Shown: one piece after another, positions 7,567 to 15,766 of the stretch
Numbering within the stretch: the first letter of the stretch is position 1
How the letters are laid out: the number at the start of each line of letters is the position of its first letter
Assembly (NCBI GenBank): GCA_021298815.1
Contig: JAJTHE010000019.1
Location: forward strand, 1-33,108
Direction of reading: 5' to 3'
From: Betaproteobacteria bacterium
Lineage (GTDB): Bacteria > Pseudomonadota > Gammaproteobacteria > Burkholderiales > CAIKXV01
DNA length: 33,108 nucleotides
Translations under genes and position numbers: made by a program
The notes under the pieces: generated by a model
The model's database searches: none
The model's input: the letters and a program-made list of their open reading frames with translations, nothing else
Told to the model about the DNA's origin: nothing

Positions 7567-8913
7567 GTGCCGTACGATCCGATCTTCGCCGACAGCCCGG
7601 GCACCGGACTGGAGCACCAGCCGTCGTACTGGCTGGCGACGGCCGGCGTGCTGCCCCCCGACGACGGCCCCGCGCCGCCGGCGCTGGACACCGAGGTGGC
7701 GGTGATCGGTGGCGGCTACACCGGCCTGTCGACCGCACTGCACCTGGCCAGGCGCGGGCACCGGGTGGTCGTGCTGGAGGCGAACCGATCGGGCTGGGGT
7801 TGCAGCGGCCGCAATGGCGGTTTCGCGCGCATGGCGTTCGGCCGGTTGTCGTTCGGCGACATGGTGTCGCGTTTCGGGTTGGCCGGCGCGAAGGTCCTGT
7901 TCGCGCACACCAGGGCTTCGCTCGACAACGTGCGCACGATGATCCGCGAAGGCGGCATCGAGTGCGATGCCTCGGAGACCGGCTACCTGAAGGTGGCACC
8001 CAAGCCCGGACGTGCAGCGGCGCTCGAAGCCGAGGCGCGGCTGATGCAGCGCGAACTGCAGTACCCCGCCGAGTTCATCGATGCACGCACGCTGCAGCGC
8101 GACCACCTGGGCGGCGTGCATTCCTGGGGTGCGCTGCGTATTCCCGATGCGATCGCGCTGCACCCGATGAAGCTCGCCGCCGGCGTGCTGCGCATGGCGC
8201 GCGCGGCGGGGGCCACCGTGCATTCGTCGAGCCCGGTGATCGGCTGGCGCAAGGAAGGCGTCACCCACCTGCTGTCGACGCCGCAGGGCACGGTACGCGC
8301 GGCCAAGGTGGTCATCGGCACCAACGGCTATACGCCACCGGGCCTGCATGCCGACCTGCGTGCGGCGATGATGCCGATCCTGTCGCACATCATCGTCACC
8401 CGTCCGATGACCGATGCCGACGTGGCCGGCGCGAACTTCGTCACCGGCGACGTGCTGACCGATGCCCGCAAGCTCACCTTCTACTGGCGGCGCCTGCCCG
8501 ACCGGCGCATCCTGTTCGGCGGGCGCGGGCTGATCTCCGACACGCCCGGTCGCACCGCGAGCCATCGGCAGTACCTTTACCGCGAACTGATCTCGAAGTA
8601 TCCGACGCTAGACGGCATCGAGATCGAACACGACTGGCATGGCTGGGTCGCGTTCACGCGGGATTTCCTGCCGCGTATCGGTCAGGCTGCGGATGACCCG
8701 ACCGTCCACTACGCGGTCGGCTACCAGGGCAGCGGCGTGTCGCTGTCGCTCTATGCCGGCCGGCTGATCGCCGCGCGCATCGCGGGCGACGCGAGCGAGC
8801 CGGTGATCGAGGCGGCAGGCCATGCGTTGCGGCCGTTCCCGCTGCACCGCCTGATGCGCCTGCCGCAGCGCGCGCTGTTCTACTGGTACCGCTTCCTCGA
8901 CAGCCGGCCCTGA
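7567..8913 (+). CDS. FAD-dependent amine/amino-acid oxidoreductase, DadA/PuuB type
   Basis: This 448-residue flavoprotein is of the DAO family. The FAD-binding beta-alpha-beta motif VAVIGGGYTGLSTALHLARRG (residues 44-64) ends in the acidic VVVLEAN. GWGCSGRNGGF is the conserved flavin-contact segment typical of gamma-glutamylputrescine oxidases. Near the C-terminus VHYAVGYQGSGVSLSLYAGRLIA closes the FAD site. The start is taken as GTG 7567, just after the previous stop; the frame is open far upstream but overlaps panE-like coding there. It would oxidise a primary or secondary amine to an imine or aldehyde with H2O2 release or electron transfer. Pairing with a keto-acid reductase suggests degradation of an amine. 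The exact substrate is not readable. Confidence 0.85.
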   Translation: MPYDPIFADSPGTGLEHQPSYWLATAGVLPPDDGPAPPALDTEVAVIGGGYTGLSTALHLARRGHRVVVLEANRSGWGCSGRNGGFARMAFGRLSFGDMVSRFGLAGAKVLFAHTRASLDNVRTMIREGGIECDASETGYLKVAPKPGRAAALEAEARLMQRELQYPAEFIDARTLQRDHLGGVHSWGALRIPDAIALHPMKLAAGVLRMARAAGATVHSSSPVIGWRKEGVTHLLSTPQGTVRAAKVVIGTNGYTPPGLHADLRAAMMPILSHIIVTRPMTDADVAGANFVTGDVLTDARKLTFYWRRLPDRRILFGGRGLISDTPGRTASHRQYLYRELISKYPTLDGIEIEHDWHGWVAFTRDFLPRIGQAADDPTVHYAVGYQGSGVSLSLYAGRLIAARIAGDASEPVIEAAGHALRPFPLHRLMRLPQRALFYWYRFLDSRP

Positions 8914-8938
8914 CGTCTGCGCCGGACGCCTCAGGCCA
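8907..8938. terminator. Imperfect hairpin between convergent stops
   Basis: The inverted halves around both stop codons (GGCCCTGA on the left, TCAGGCC on the right, with inner CGTC/GACG pairs) can form a bulged stem. It could act for both directions between the oxidase and LuxR genes, but there is no T tract on either strand. Confidence 0.25.
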
Positions 8939-9545
8939 CCGCCATGATCATCGCCGGCGCGAGCGCGGACAGGCTCGGCGCGAGCTGTGCCCGGCGCGAC
9001 CTACCGGTCTTGGCGAAGATCGCCTTGAGTTGCGTTCGTACGGCATGCAGGCTGGTGCGGCTCTCGAGGGCGATCTGCGACAACGACTTGCCGGCGGCGA
9101 TCTTCAACGCGATGCGTGTCTCGGCGGCCGACAGGCCATGGACGCCGCGTACCAGGTCGTCGTGCGGCAGCAGGCGGCGGGGTGGGTCGATGACCGCCAA
9201 CAGCACCAGCCCCTCGGGAAGCCGCGTCCGCTTCGATGAAGCCGGGGCAGTGGTGCGCATCGGCATCAGCAGCACGCCCGGACGCGCCTGGCGCGAGTCG
9301 GGATCGGCCAGCGCGGCCAGCAGTTGTTCCAGCGCGCCCGCCTCCGTGCGTCGCTTGGTGGCGAGCTTGCCGTCATTCACCTGCAGGCCGTGCCGCCCGG
9401 CGATGAACTGGTATCCGGCGAAATTGCCTTGCACCACCGTACCGTCGAAGGACACGGCCAGCATCGGATGGATGAGGTGGTCGAGGGTCGTCTGCGCGAT
9501 GCGTTCGCGCGTGGTCGGTGCGCCGGCGGTGCCTGCGAGCGGCAT
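8931..9545 (-). CDS. LuxR-type helix-turn-helix regulator with PAS-like N-terminus, short form
   Basis: This 204-residue protein has a C-terminal LuxR/FixJ-type helix-turn-helix: GLSAAETRIALKIAAGKSLSQIA, then SLHAVRTQLKAIFAKTGRSRRAQL. The segment before it (LDHLIHPMLAVSFDGTVVQGNFAG, then LQVNDGKLATKR) resembles the PAS-like sensor half seen in longer relatives of roughly 370 residues, so the usual N-terminal half appears to be missing. ATG 9545 is preferred. A TTG at 9635 would add 30 residues, but that stretch has low third-position GC unlike real genes here and has no ribosome site. The start at 9545 also lacks a clear one. It may be a truncated but still DNA-binding regulator. Its target is unknown; the oxidase gene converges with it. 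Confidence 0.7.
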   Translation of the reverse strand: MPLAGTAGAPTTRERIAQTTLDHLIHPMLAVSFDGTVVQGNFAGYQFIAGRHGLQVNDGKLATKRRTEAGALEQLLAALADPDSRQARPGVLLMPMRTTAPASSKRTRLPEGLVLLAVIDPPRRLLPHDDLVRGVHGLSAAETRIALKIAAGKSLSQIALESRTSLHAVRTQLKAIFAKTGRSRRAQLAPSLSALAPAMIMAVA

Positions 9546-9953
9546 CCGTGCATCGGCAACGGTATCTGCAATCGACAACTTGCGCAGCCAGTACTCAGGT
9601 AGGCGTCGCGAAGGACTTCGGACCGGGCAGGGCAAGGGCGGTTGTGCGAAGGGGACAAGTTTATCGCATGCTGGAACCGTATAGCCATTGAGTGGCTGGG
9701 CGATACGACCCCCAGCCAGCCTTGGCTTGACTTCTCGCTTCGATTTTCGGGCCTGCCATGCGCTCCGGCAGGAAGTTTGTACAGGTCAACCTTGAAGACT
9801 CTCGTCATGTGGGAAACATCCCGCCGCGGACGCGGTGGTGTACGGATTCCCTGTCGGCGCATGTGCGGCATGCATGAACAGGACCTGCCAAGCAAAAGCA
9901 TGCGCGACATCGATCATCCGCTGAAGTAGACATTTCACGAACGAAGCTTCGCC
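9546..9953. other. Poorly coding region, lower GC than surroundings
   Basis: I see no convincing gene here. Open frames exist on both strands but have weak codon bias and no recognisable motif. An 8-bp inverted repeat (TGGCTGGG at 9693-9700, CCCAGCCA at 9711-9718, 10-base loop) is present without a T run. The base composition is visibly less GC-rich than flanking genes. It may be the remains of the missing N-terminal part of the LuxR gene or an old insertion. Confidence 0.4.
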
Positions 9954-10442
9954 GTGACGCAGCTGCGCGGGCCGCTGACGCTGACGACACTCGAGGCTGT
10001 CGACGAAGCATCCGAGGCCACGGAACCGCAGGCGGGCATCGCGGTTTCCCATCAGTTCCGGTTCGCGAGCGAGTACCTGCACCACCTGCTGTCCATGGCA
10101 ACCGACCCTTCGACCGACACCCTGCCGGAGATCGACATCATCGATCGCCGGCTCGCACTGTCCGGCGCGGCGCCCCTCGGCGCCCCGGTGCGGACGGTGC
10201 GCGTGCGAACCGCCGTGCTGGGGTCCGACATGACGGTCGAGGCCGGGATCGGACAGGTCGCGGAGCAGCCGCACTGGGTGCCTCGTTGCGCCGGCATGGG
10301 CTTGCCGGGCGGGCCCCGGCCGGCCGTGCAGCATCTGATGCGACGACGCGATATCGAGCCCTGCCTGCTGGTCCGTTCGCTGCACTGGATCGGACTCAGG
10401 CCGACCCGTAGACCTGGGCGGGGGACCGACCCCGGGCGTTGA
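9954..10442 (+). CDS. Hypothetical protein, doubtful
   Basis: A 162-residue frame starts at GTG 9954. Its first two-thirds has fairly high third-position GC (for example the part reading EIDIIDRRLALSGAAPLGAP), while the last 50 residues are Arg/Pro/Gly-rich and look like read-through of non-coding DNA. There is no signal peptide, membrane helix or known motif, and no good ribosome site. A long open frame also exists on the opposite strand, as happens by chance in GC-rich DNA. I do not recognise it. It could be a real orphan gene or a fragment. Confidence 0.3.
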   Translation: MTQLRGPLTLTTLEAVDEASEATEPQAGIAVSHQFRFASEYLHHLLSMATDPSTDTLPEIDIIDRRLALSGAAPLGAPVRTVRVRTAVLGSDMTVEAGIGQVAEQPHWVPRCAGMGLPGGPRPAVQHLMRRRDIEPCLLVRSLHWIGLRPTRRPGRGTDPGR

Positions 10443-10505
10443 GCCGGGGAGGCTGGGCTGGCCACGCGCGACGCGGCCAGCGGAACCCACTTCCCGGAGA
10501 ACGCC

Positions 10506-11231
10506 ATGAATACCGCTTCGCTGATCAAGCTTGCATCCGTCTCGGCAGTCCTCGCGCTGTCCGCATCCCCCGCACTGGCGGCGACCATCACCTGGGCCAA
10601 CTGGACGTCGACCACCGCCGCCACCGCGGGCACCGTGGGCATCACCTTCACCGGCCAGGGCGGCAACCTCGACATCGATGCCCGCAACTGGCAGCCGGTG
10701 TCCACCTGGGCCGATGGCGTGGTGATAGGCAATGCGCCGGTCGCCGGTTCCGCCATCCGCACGCGCACCGGTGGCGGCAGCCAGCTGAACACGGTCACCT
10801 TCCCGCAGGCGGTGCTGAACCCGGTGTTCGCGATCTGGAGCCTCGGCCAGCCGAACAACAGCGCCGACTTCACCTTCGACCAGCTACCGACCTTCGTCGC
10901 CGGTGGCGGCGCGCAGGAATACGGTGGCATCCCGATCAGCGTCAGTGGCAACGTCGTGCGCGGCACCGGCGAGCGCAACGGTTCGGTGATCTTCTACGGA
11001 ACGTTCCAGGGCATTTCTTGGACCAACCCGATCTTCGAGAACTGCCACGGCTTCACCGTCGGCTTCGACGAGCCGGCCGCGTCGGTCGTGCCGGTCCCGG
11101 CCGCTGCATGGCTGCTGGGTACCGGCCTGCTCGGCCTCGTCGGCTGCTCGCGAGGCGCAGGCCCCGCGGCGATTCGGCTTGCGGTCAGGGCACCGGCCAG
11201 CCGATCCATTCGCACACGCCGCGCCCCATGA
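10506..11231 (+). CDS. PEP-CTERM-type exported protein with run-on C-terminus
   Basis: This 241-residue protein starts at ATG 10506 after a CCGGAG site. It has a Sec signal peptide (LASVSAVLALSASPALA, cleavage near residue 25), a Gly/Thr/Asn-rich beta-type exported domain, then VPVPAAAWLLGTGLLGLVG. That is the VPxPAA motif and membrane helix of PEP-CTERM proteins, which exosortase would cut in the inner membrane. Normally an Arg cluster and a stop follow at once. Here the frame continues CSRGAGPAAIRLAVRAPASR and ends inside the convergent amidohydrolase gene (47-base overlap). A -1 shift at 11144 would read LLARRRPRG, restoring the Arg cluster. This suggests a frameshift near the end. No exosortase gene is in the window. 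Function is unknown; family members are linked to exopolysaccharide and floc formation. Confidence 0.8.
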   Translation: MNTASLIKLASVSAVLALSASPALAATITWANWTSTTAATAGTVGITFTGQGGNLDIDARNWQPVSTWADGVVIGNAPVAGSAIRTRTGGGSQLNTVTFPQAVLNPVFAIWSLGQPNNSADFTFDQLPTFVAGGGAQEYGGIPISVSGNVVRGTGERNGSVIFYGTFQGISWTNPIFENCHGFTVGFDEPAASVVPVPAAAWLLGTGLLGLVGCSRGAGPAAIRLAVRAPASRSIRTRRAP

Positions 11232-12018
11232 TCCACTCCTTGTCGGATGCGGTCAGCCAGGGGATCTCTTCCGTGAACATCGTCACGTGCTGGCGATAGG
11301 CGATCGGGGAGCGCGACAGGTCCGTCCCCCAGAAAAGCCGCTTCGGACCGAACGCATCGTAGGCGCGTTGCAGGTAGCCGTGCAGCGAGCGGTAGGGGTA
11401 GCTGTCGTTGGTGTAGCAGGGGAGGGCGCTCGCCTTGGCGGCGACATTGGGCCGCTTCGCGATCGCCAGCAGCTTGTCGAAATCGGCAAACGCCTCCGCA
11501 TCGCGCTGCTTGCTGTTCAGCCCGAAGTGGTCCATGACCAGCCGCAGGCCGGGGTAGCGTTCCGCGACCTTGCCGATCTCGGGCACCAGCCGGTGCGGCA
11601 CCAGCACGTAGATCGGCACGCCGGCCTTCTCCGCCTCGCCCCAGACCCAGTCCATGTGGCCTTCGGTCAGCAGGGCTTCGAGCATGGGCAGGTGGAAGGT
11701 GAAGCGCAGGCCGAGCATGCCCGGCTGCCTGCGCCAGGCGGCGAGCGAACCACGGGCTGCCGGGTCCTGGGGATCGATGCGGCCCATGGTCGCGAACCGG
11801 GTCGGATGCGCGAGGTGCGCGGCGATCGCCAGGTCGTTGCGGTCGCCTTCCCACGACGGCGGCACGATGACCACCCGGTCGACGCCGGCCTCGTCCATCT
11901 CGCGCAGCAGGTCGGCGTGGTCGAGCGGGATCGGCCGCTGCGCTTCCGCACGTTTCGGCCAGGGGCGTCCGGGCGTGTCCGCGCCCCAGATGTGTACCTG
12001 CGAATCGACGATCAGCAT
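11185..12018 (-). CDS. Amidohydrolase family 2 (TIM-barrel) protein
   Basis: This 277-residue protein is of the amidohydrolase-related family (PF04909, same clan as LigI and 4-sulfomuconolactonase). The N-terminus MLIVDSQVHIWGAD corresponds to the metal motif HxH of the fold but reads QxH, as in several metal-independent lactonase-type members. Further family landmarks are GLRFTFHL, RLVMDHFG (conserved DH) and the C-terminal KRLFWGTDLSRSP, whose Asp is the usual catalytic base. It likely hydrolyses a lactone or decarboxylates a ring-cleavage product. It lies 67 bases downstream of the beta-hydroxyacid dehydrogenase gene on the same strand, so the two probably form an operon. Its 3' end overlaps the run-on tail of the PEP-CTERM gene. 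Confidence 0.85.
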   Translation of the reverse strand: MLIVDSQVHIWGADTPGRPWPKRAEAQRPIPLDHADLLREMDEAGVDRVVIVPPSWEGDRNDLAIAAHLAHPTRFATMGRIDPQDPAARGSLAAWRRQPGMLGLRFTFHLPMLEALLTEGHMDWVWGEAEKAGVPIYVLVPHRLVPEIGKVAERYPGLRLVMDHFGLNSKQRDAEAFADFDKLLAIAKRPNVAAKASALPCYTNDSYPYRSLHGYLQRAYDAFGPKRLFWGTDLSRSPIAYRQHVTMFTEEIPWLTASDKEWIMGRGVCEWIGWPVP

Positions 12019-12085
12019 CGCCTTTCTCCTCGTTGCCCGGTCCGGGCCTTCGTTGTCCGTGTAGTGCCGGGTCTCGGCCCGGGTT

Positions 12086-12970
12086 TCAGCCGTTGCGCTT
12101 CAGCCAGCGTGCGGGCAGTGCCACCGCATCCGCCGCGCCCATCCCTTCCTTCGACGCCTCGTCGAACATGTCGAGTGCCCGCTGCGTCACCGGCAGCGTC
12201 GCGCCCAGCGAAGCTGCCTCGTCGATCATCGTCTGCAGGTCCTTGCGGATCAGGTCGACATCGAAGGTGACCGGACCGGTGTCGCCCCCTGCCAGTGCCT
12301 TGGCGATCGTGGCGCCGCGCACCTTGAGCACGTTCGGTCCGCCGGAGGTGTCGGCGAGGATGTCCATGATGCGTGCCGGCTCCAGCCCGAGCGGCTTGAT
12401 CAGGGTCAGCGCCTCGCCCAGGGCCTGCCAGTAGACCAGCAGCGGCAGGTTGATCGCGAGCTTCATGCTGGCGCCGGCACCGGCCGGGCCGATGTGCTCG
12501 ACGCGGCGGCAGAGTTGCTCCAGCAGCGGCTTCGCGCGTGCGAAGTCCTCCGCGCTGCCGCCGGCGAAGCCGAGCAGCTTGCCGTCGCGGGCCGGACCCG
12601 TGGTGCCGCCGACCGGGCATTCGATCACCGCCGCGCCGAGCGCCTTCAGCCGGGCGGCCAGGTCGCGCTGCGTCTCCGGCCGCAGGGTGCTCATCTCGAT
12701 CACCAGCTTGCCGGCCAGGCTGCCGGTGCCCGCGCCGGACGGGCCGAAATAGGTCGCCTCGACGGCCTTCGCATCGGCGACGATGCTCAGGATCGCCTCG
12801 CTCGCTTCGGCCAGTGCACGCGGGGTCGCCGCCACCTGGGCGCCCGCTGCAGCAAGTGCCTGCGCCTTCTCCGGCGAGCGGTTCCAGACGAATACTTCAT
12901 GGCCGAGCCCGAGCAGGCGCGTCGTCATTGCCGCGCCCATGCGGCCGATACCCAGGATTCCGATCTTCAA
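12086..12970 (-). CDS. NAD(P)-dependent beta-hydroxyacid dehydrogenase (3-hydroxyisobutyrate dehydrogenase family)
   Basis: This 294-residue protein has the family layout. The N-terminal Rossmann motif is KIGILGIGRMGAAM, followed by EVFVWNRSPEKA, the Asn-Arg typical of NADP-preferring members. ECPVGGTTGPARDGKL is the substrate-binding signature (GGxxGA), and AGASMKLAINL carries the catalytic-type lysine. The C-terminal helical domain ends FDVDLIRKDLQTMIDEA, as in tartronate semialdehyde and hydroxyisobutyrate dehydrogenases. The start is TTG at 12970, because a GGAGG site sits 8 bases before it and the Rossmann strand begins there; an in-frame ATG at 13009 would add 13 unconserved residues. 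It heads a minus-strand pair with the amidohydrolase and is divergent from the CocE gene at 13062. Confidence 0.85.
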   Translation of the reverse strand: MKIGILGIGRMGAAMTTRLLGLGHEVFVWNRSPEKAQALAAAGAQVAATPRALAEASEAILSIVADAKAVEATYFGPSGAGTGSLAGKLVIEMSTLRPETQRDLAARLKALGAAVIECPVGGTTGPARDGKLLGFAGGSAEDFARAKPLLEQLCRRVEHIGPAGAGASMKLAINLPLLVYWQALGEALTLIKPLGLEPARIMDILADTSGGPNVLKVRGATIAKALAGGDTGPVTFDVDLIRKDLQTMIDEAASLGATLPVTQRALDMFDEASKEGMGAADAVALPARWLKRNG

Positions 12971-13061
12971 CGGGGAGCCTCCGGAGATGAAAGACCGCGA
13001 ACTTGACACCGCTTGCGCCCGGCGTCAATTTAGGCGGGCACCGACAGCGGGGGGAAGGAAG

Positions 13062-14849
13062 ATGACAGAGCGTACGGGACCGGCGCAGACCGGTGGTGCA
13101 GGGCAGGCCCCCGTGGCTGCCGGGGAACCGATCGTCAGGGACGGCATGCTGTGCGCGTTCGACGTGCCGATCGCGATGGACGATGGCGTCGTGCTGCGCG
13201 CCGACGTGTTCCGTCCGGTCGGCGACGGACGTTTCCCGGTGCTGCTCACCTACGGCCCCTATGCCAAGGGCCTGGCGTTCCAGGACGGGTATCCCAGCGC
13301 CTGGCAGCGCATGGTCGCGGAACACCCGGATGTCGCGTACGGGTCCAGCAACCGCTACCAGAACTGGGAAGTGGTCGACCCCGAGAAATGGGTGCCGGAA
13401 GGTTATGCCTGCGTGCGCGTCGATTCGCGCGGTGCCGGCCGTTCGCCGGGCTTCATCGACCCGTTCTCCCCGCGCGAGACGCGCGACTTCCACGACTGCA
13501 TCGAATGGGCCGGCGTGCAGCCCTGGTCGAACGGCCGGGTCGGGCTGAACGGCGTGTCCTACTTCGGCATCAACCAGTGGCACGTGGCCTCGCTGCAGCC
13601 GCCGCACCTGGCGGCGATGTGCATCTGGGAAGGGGCGGCCGACTTCTACCGCGACATGTCCCACCATGGCGGCATCCTGTCGACCTTCTGGGCCAACTGG
13701 TACGACATGCAGGTGAAGACCGTGCAGTACGGGCTGGGCGAGCGCGGCGCGCGCAGCCGGGTCACCGGCGCGCTGGTGTGCGGCGACGAGACGCTGTCGG
13801 ACGCGCAGCTCGCGGCTAACCGGTGCAGCTTCGGCGACGACATCCTCGCCCATCCGTTCGACGACGAATGGCACCGCTCCCGGTCGCCGCGCTGGGACAA
13901 GGTCACCGTGCCCTTCCTGTCGGCCGCGAACTGGGGCGGGCAGGGCCTGCATCCGCGCGGCAACTTCGAAGGCTTCCTGCGCGCCGCGTCGACGCAGAAG
14001 TGGCTGGAAGCCCACGGGCTCGAGCACTGGACGCACTTCTATACCGACTACGGCCGTCGGTTGCAGCTGCGCTTCTTCGACCATTTCCTGAAGGGCATCG
14101 ACAACGGGCAGGATCGCGCGCCGCCGGTGCTGCTGCAGGTACGCCACCTCGACCGGTTCGAGGAACGCACCGAGGATGCGTGGCCGATCGCGCGCACCCG
14201 CTGGACGAAGCTGCACCTCGATCCCGCCAGCGCCACGCTCGAGGCACAGCCACCGGCATCGGCCGCCACCTGCACCTTCGACGCCACCGGCGACGGCGTC
14301 ACCTTCCTCGCCCCGCCGCTGGCTGCGGACACCGAGATCACCGGCCCGATCGCCCTGCGCCTGTGGCTGTCCTCCACGACCACCGATGCCGACGTGTTCG
14401 CGGTGTTCCGCGTGTACACCCCCGACCTGCGGGAGGTGGTGTTCATGGGCGCGATCGACCCGCATACGCCGGTGGCCCAGGGCTGGTTGCGGGCATCCCA
14501 CCGCGCCCTCGACCCGGCGCTGTCGACCGAATGGCGGCCGTACCACCGGCACGACCGGGCCGAGCCGCTGGTGCCGGGCACGCCTGTCGCGCTCGACATC
14601 GAGCTGTGGCCGACCTCGATCGTCGTGCCCGCCGGGCACCGGCTGGCCCTGACGATACGCGGCCGCGACTACGAATGGCAGGCGTCGACCGGCGCCCGGC
14701 TGTCCAATTTCCGCAACGAACTGAAGGGCTGCGGGCCGTTCCTGCATGACGACCCGCGCGACCGGCCGCGATCGGTGTTTGCCGGCCGCACCACGCTGCA
14801 CGCCGGCCCCGGCCACGACGGCTGGCTGCTGCTGCCGGTGATCGACTGA
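13062..14849 (+). CDS. CocE/NonD family hydrolase (X-Pro dipeptidyl-peptidase S15 fold)
   Basis: This 595-residue serine hydrolase has an N-terminal alpha/beta domain with LTYGPYAKG, RVDSRGAGRSPG and the nucleophile motif GLNGVSYFGINQW (Ser166). A histidine-containing segment LEHWTHFYTDYGRRLQLRFFDHFLKG follows, matching the LKG ending of the catalytic domain. The C-terminal jelly-roll part contains FLAPPLAADTEITGPIALRLWLSS, typical of PF08530. Family members cleave esters or amides such as cocaine, cephalosporin esters or prolyl peptides. There is no signal peptide, so it is probably cytoplasmic. ATG 13062 is preceded by GGAAGGA. The next gene starts 17 bases after its stop, followed by a third overlapping gene, so this leads a three-gene operon. 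Confidence 0.88.
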   Translation: MTERTGPAQTGGAGQAPVAAGEPIVRDGMLCAFDVPIAMDDGVVLRADVFRPVGDGRFPVLLTYGPYAKGLAFQDGYPSAWQRMVAEHPDVAYGSSNRYQNWEVVDPEKWVPEGYACVRVDSRGAGRSPGFIDPFSPRETRDFHDCIEWAGVQPWSNGRVGLNGVSYFGINQWHVASLQPPHLAAMCIWEGAADFYRDMSHHGGILSTFWANWYDMQVKTVQYGLGERGARSRVTGALVCGDETLSDAQLAANRCSFGDDILAHPFDDEWHRSRSPRWDKVTVPFLSAANWGGQGLHPRGNFEGFLRAASTQKWLEAHGLEHWTHFYTDYGRRLQLRFFDHFLKGIDNGQDRAPPVLLQVRHLDRFEERTEDAWPIARTRWTKLHLDPASATLEAQPPASAATCTFDATGDGVTFLAPPLAADTEITGPIALRLWLSSTTTDADVFAVFRVYTPDLREVVFMGAIDPHTPVAQGWLRASHRALDPALSTEWRPYHRHDRAEPLVPGTPVALDIELWPTSIVVPAGHRLALTIRGRDYEWQASTGARLSNFRNELKGCGPFLHDDPRDRPRSVFAGRTTLHAGPGHDGWLLLPVID

Positions 14850-14866
14850 CCGGGCGAAGGCCACCC

Positions 14867-15766
14867 ATGCGTTTCGAAGTGCTGCACACCACCCGCTACC
14901 GGTATGCGAATCCGGTGACCTTCGGCGAGCACCGGCTGATGTTCCGGCCGCGCGCGGCGCACGACAGCCGGGTGCTCGACGACTCGCTCGAGGTGTCGCT
15001 GCCGCATGCCGTGCGCTGGATCCAGGACGCGTTCTCGAACTCGGTCGCCTTCGTCACCTTGCCCGAGCCGGGCCTGGACCTCTCCTTCCGCTGCCGCTTC
15101 ACCATCGAGCACCTCGGCCTGCGCGAGGCCGAGCTGCCGCTCGAGCCGCGCGCGATGCACGTGCCGCTGCAGCACTCGCCCGACGAGTGGCTCGACCTGC
15201 AGGCATTCATGCGTCCGCATACCGATGATCCGGACGGCGTCGTCGCGGCCTGGGCCAAGCGCTTCCTCGACCGCAGCCGGGACACGCGCGAGGTGCTGAA
15301 GGAGATGATGGACGACATCCGCGACAACTTCGCCTACCAGTCGCGCGATACCGAGGGCACCCAGTCGCCGCTGGAGACGCTGGTCCTGCGCAGCGGCACC
15401 TGCCGCGACTATGCATGGCTGATGATCGAGGCGTTGCGCCGGCTGGGCATCGCCTGCCGTTTCGTCTCCGGGTACCTGTACGATCCTGCCCTCGATCCCC
15501 AGGGCGACGCGGACTTCTCCACCCCGGTGTACGGTGCGGGCGCAACCCATGCCTGGCTGAACGCCTTCCTTCCCGGCGCAGGCTGGGTGGCCTACGATCC
15601 GACCAACCGCCTGACCGGCGGGCACAGCCTGATCCGGGTCGCCTACGCGCGGCATCCGGCGCAGGCGGTGCCGCTGGCCGGTTCCTGGTATGGCGCGGCG
15701 AGCGACTACCTGGGCATGTCGGTGCAGGTGAACGTCCGCCGACTTCAAGAAGGAGACTATCGATGA
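14867..15766 (+). CDS. Transglutaminase-like cysteine protein
   Basis: This 299-residue protein has the bacterial transglutaminase-like N-terminal domain (MRFEVLHTTRYRYANPVTFGEHRLMFRPR, a very typical opening) and a transglutaminase core. The catalytic triad is intact: Cys179 in SGTCRDYAW, His228 in ATHAWLNAF and Asp244 in AYDPTN. Such proteins may act as peptidases or amide-forming enzymes; their bacterial substrates are mostly unknown. There is no signal peptide. It sits in the middle of the operon with CocE upstream and the GST-fold isomerase downstream, and its stop overlaps the next ATG (ATGA at 15763-15766), which indicates translational coupling. Confidence 0.9.
   Translation: MRFEVLHTTRYRYANPVTFGEHRLMFRPRAAHDSRVLDDSLEVSLPHAVRWIQDAFSNSVAFVTLPEPGLDLSFRCRFTIEHLGLREAELPLEPRAMHVPLQHSPDEWLDLQAFMRPHTDDPDGVVAAWAKRFLDRSRDTREVLKEMMDDIRDNFAYQSRDTEGTQSPLETLVLRSGTCRDYAWLMIEALRRLGIACRFVSGYLYDPALDPQGDADFSTPVYGAGATHAWLNAFLPGAGWVAYDPTNRLTGGHSLIRVAYARHPAQAVPLAGSWYGAASDYLGMSVQVNVRRLQEGDYR

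Noticed and set aside
9642..9929. Possible 95-codon plus-strand gene in the low-GC stretch
   Set aside because: Weak codon bias, no ribosome site and no recognisable motif; kept only as part of the described non-coding region.
12897..14864. 655-codon minus-strand open frame opposite the CocE gene
   Set aside because: The plus strand has the serine-hydrolase motifs and good ribosome sites; the minus frame shows no family features.
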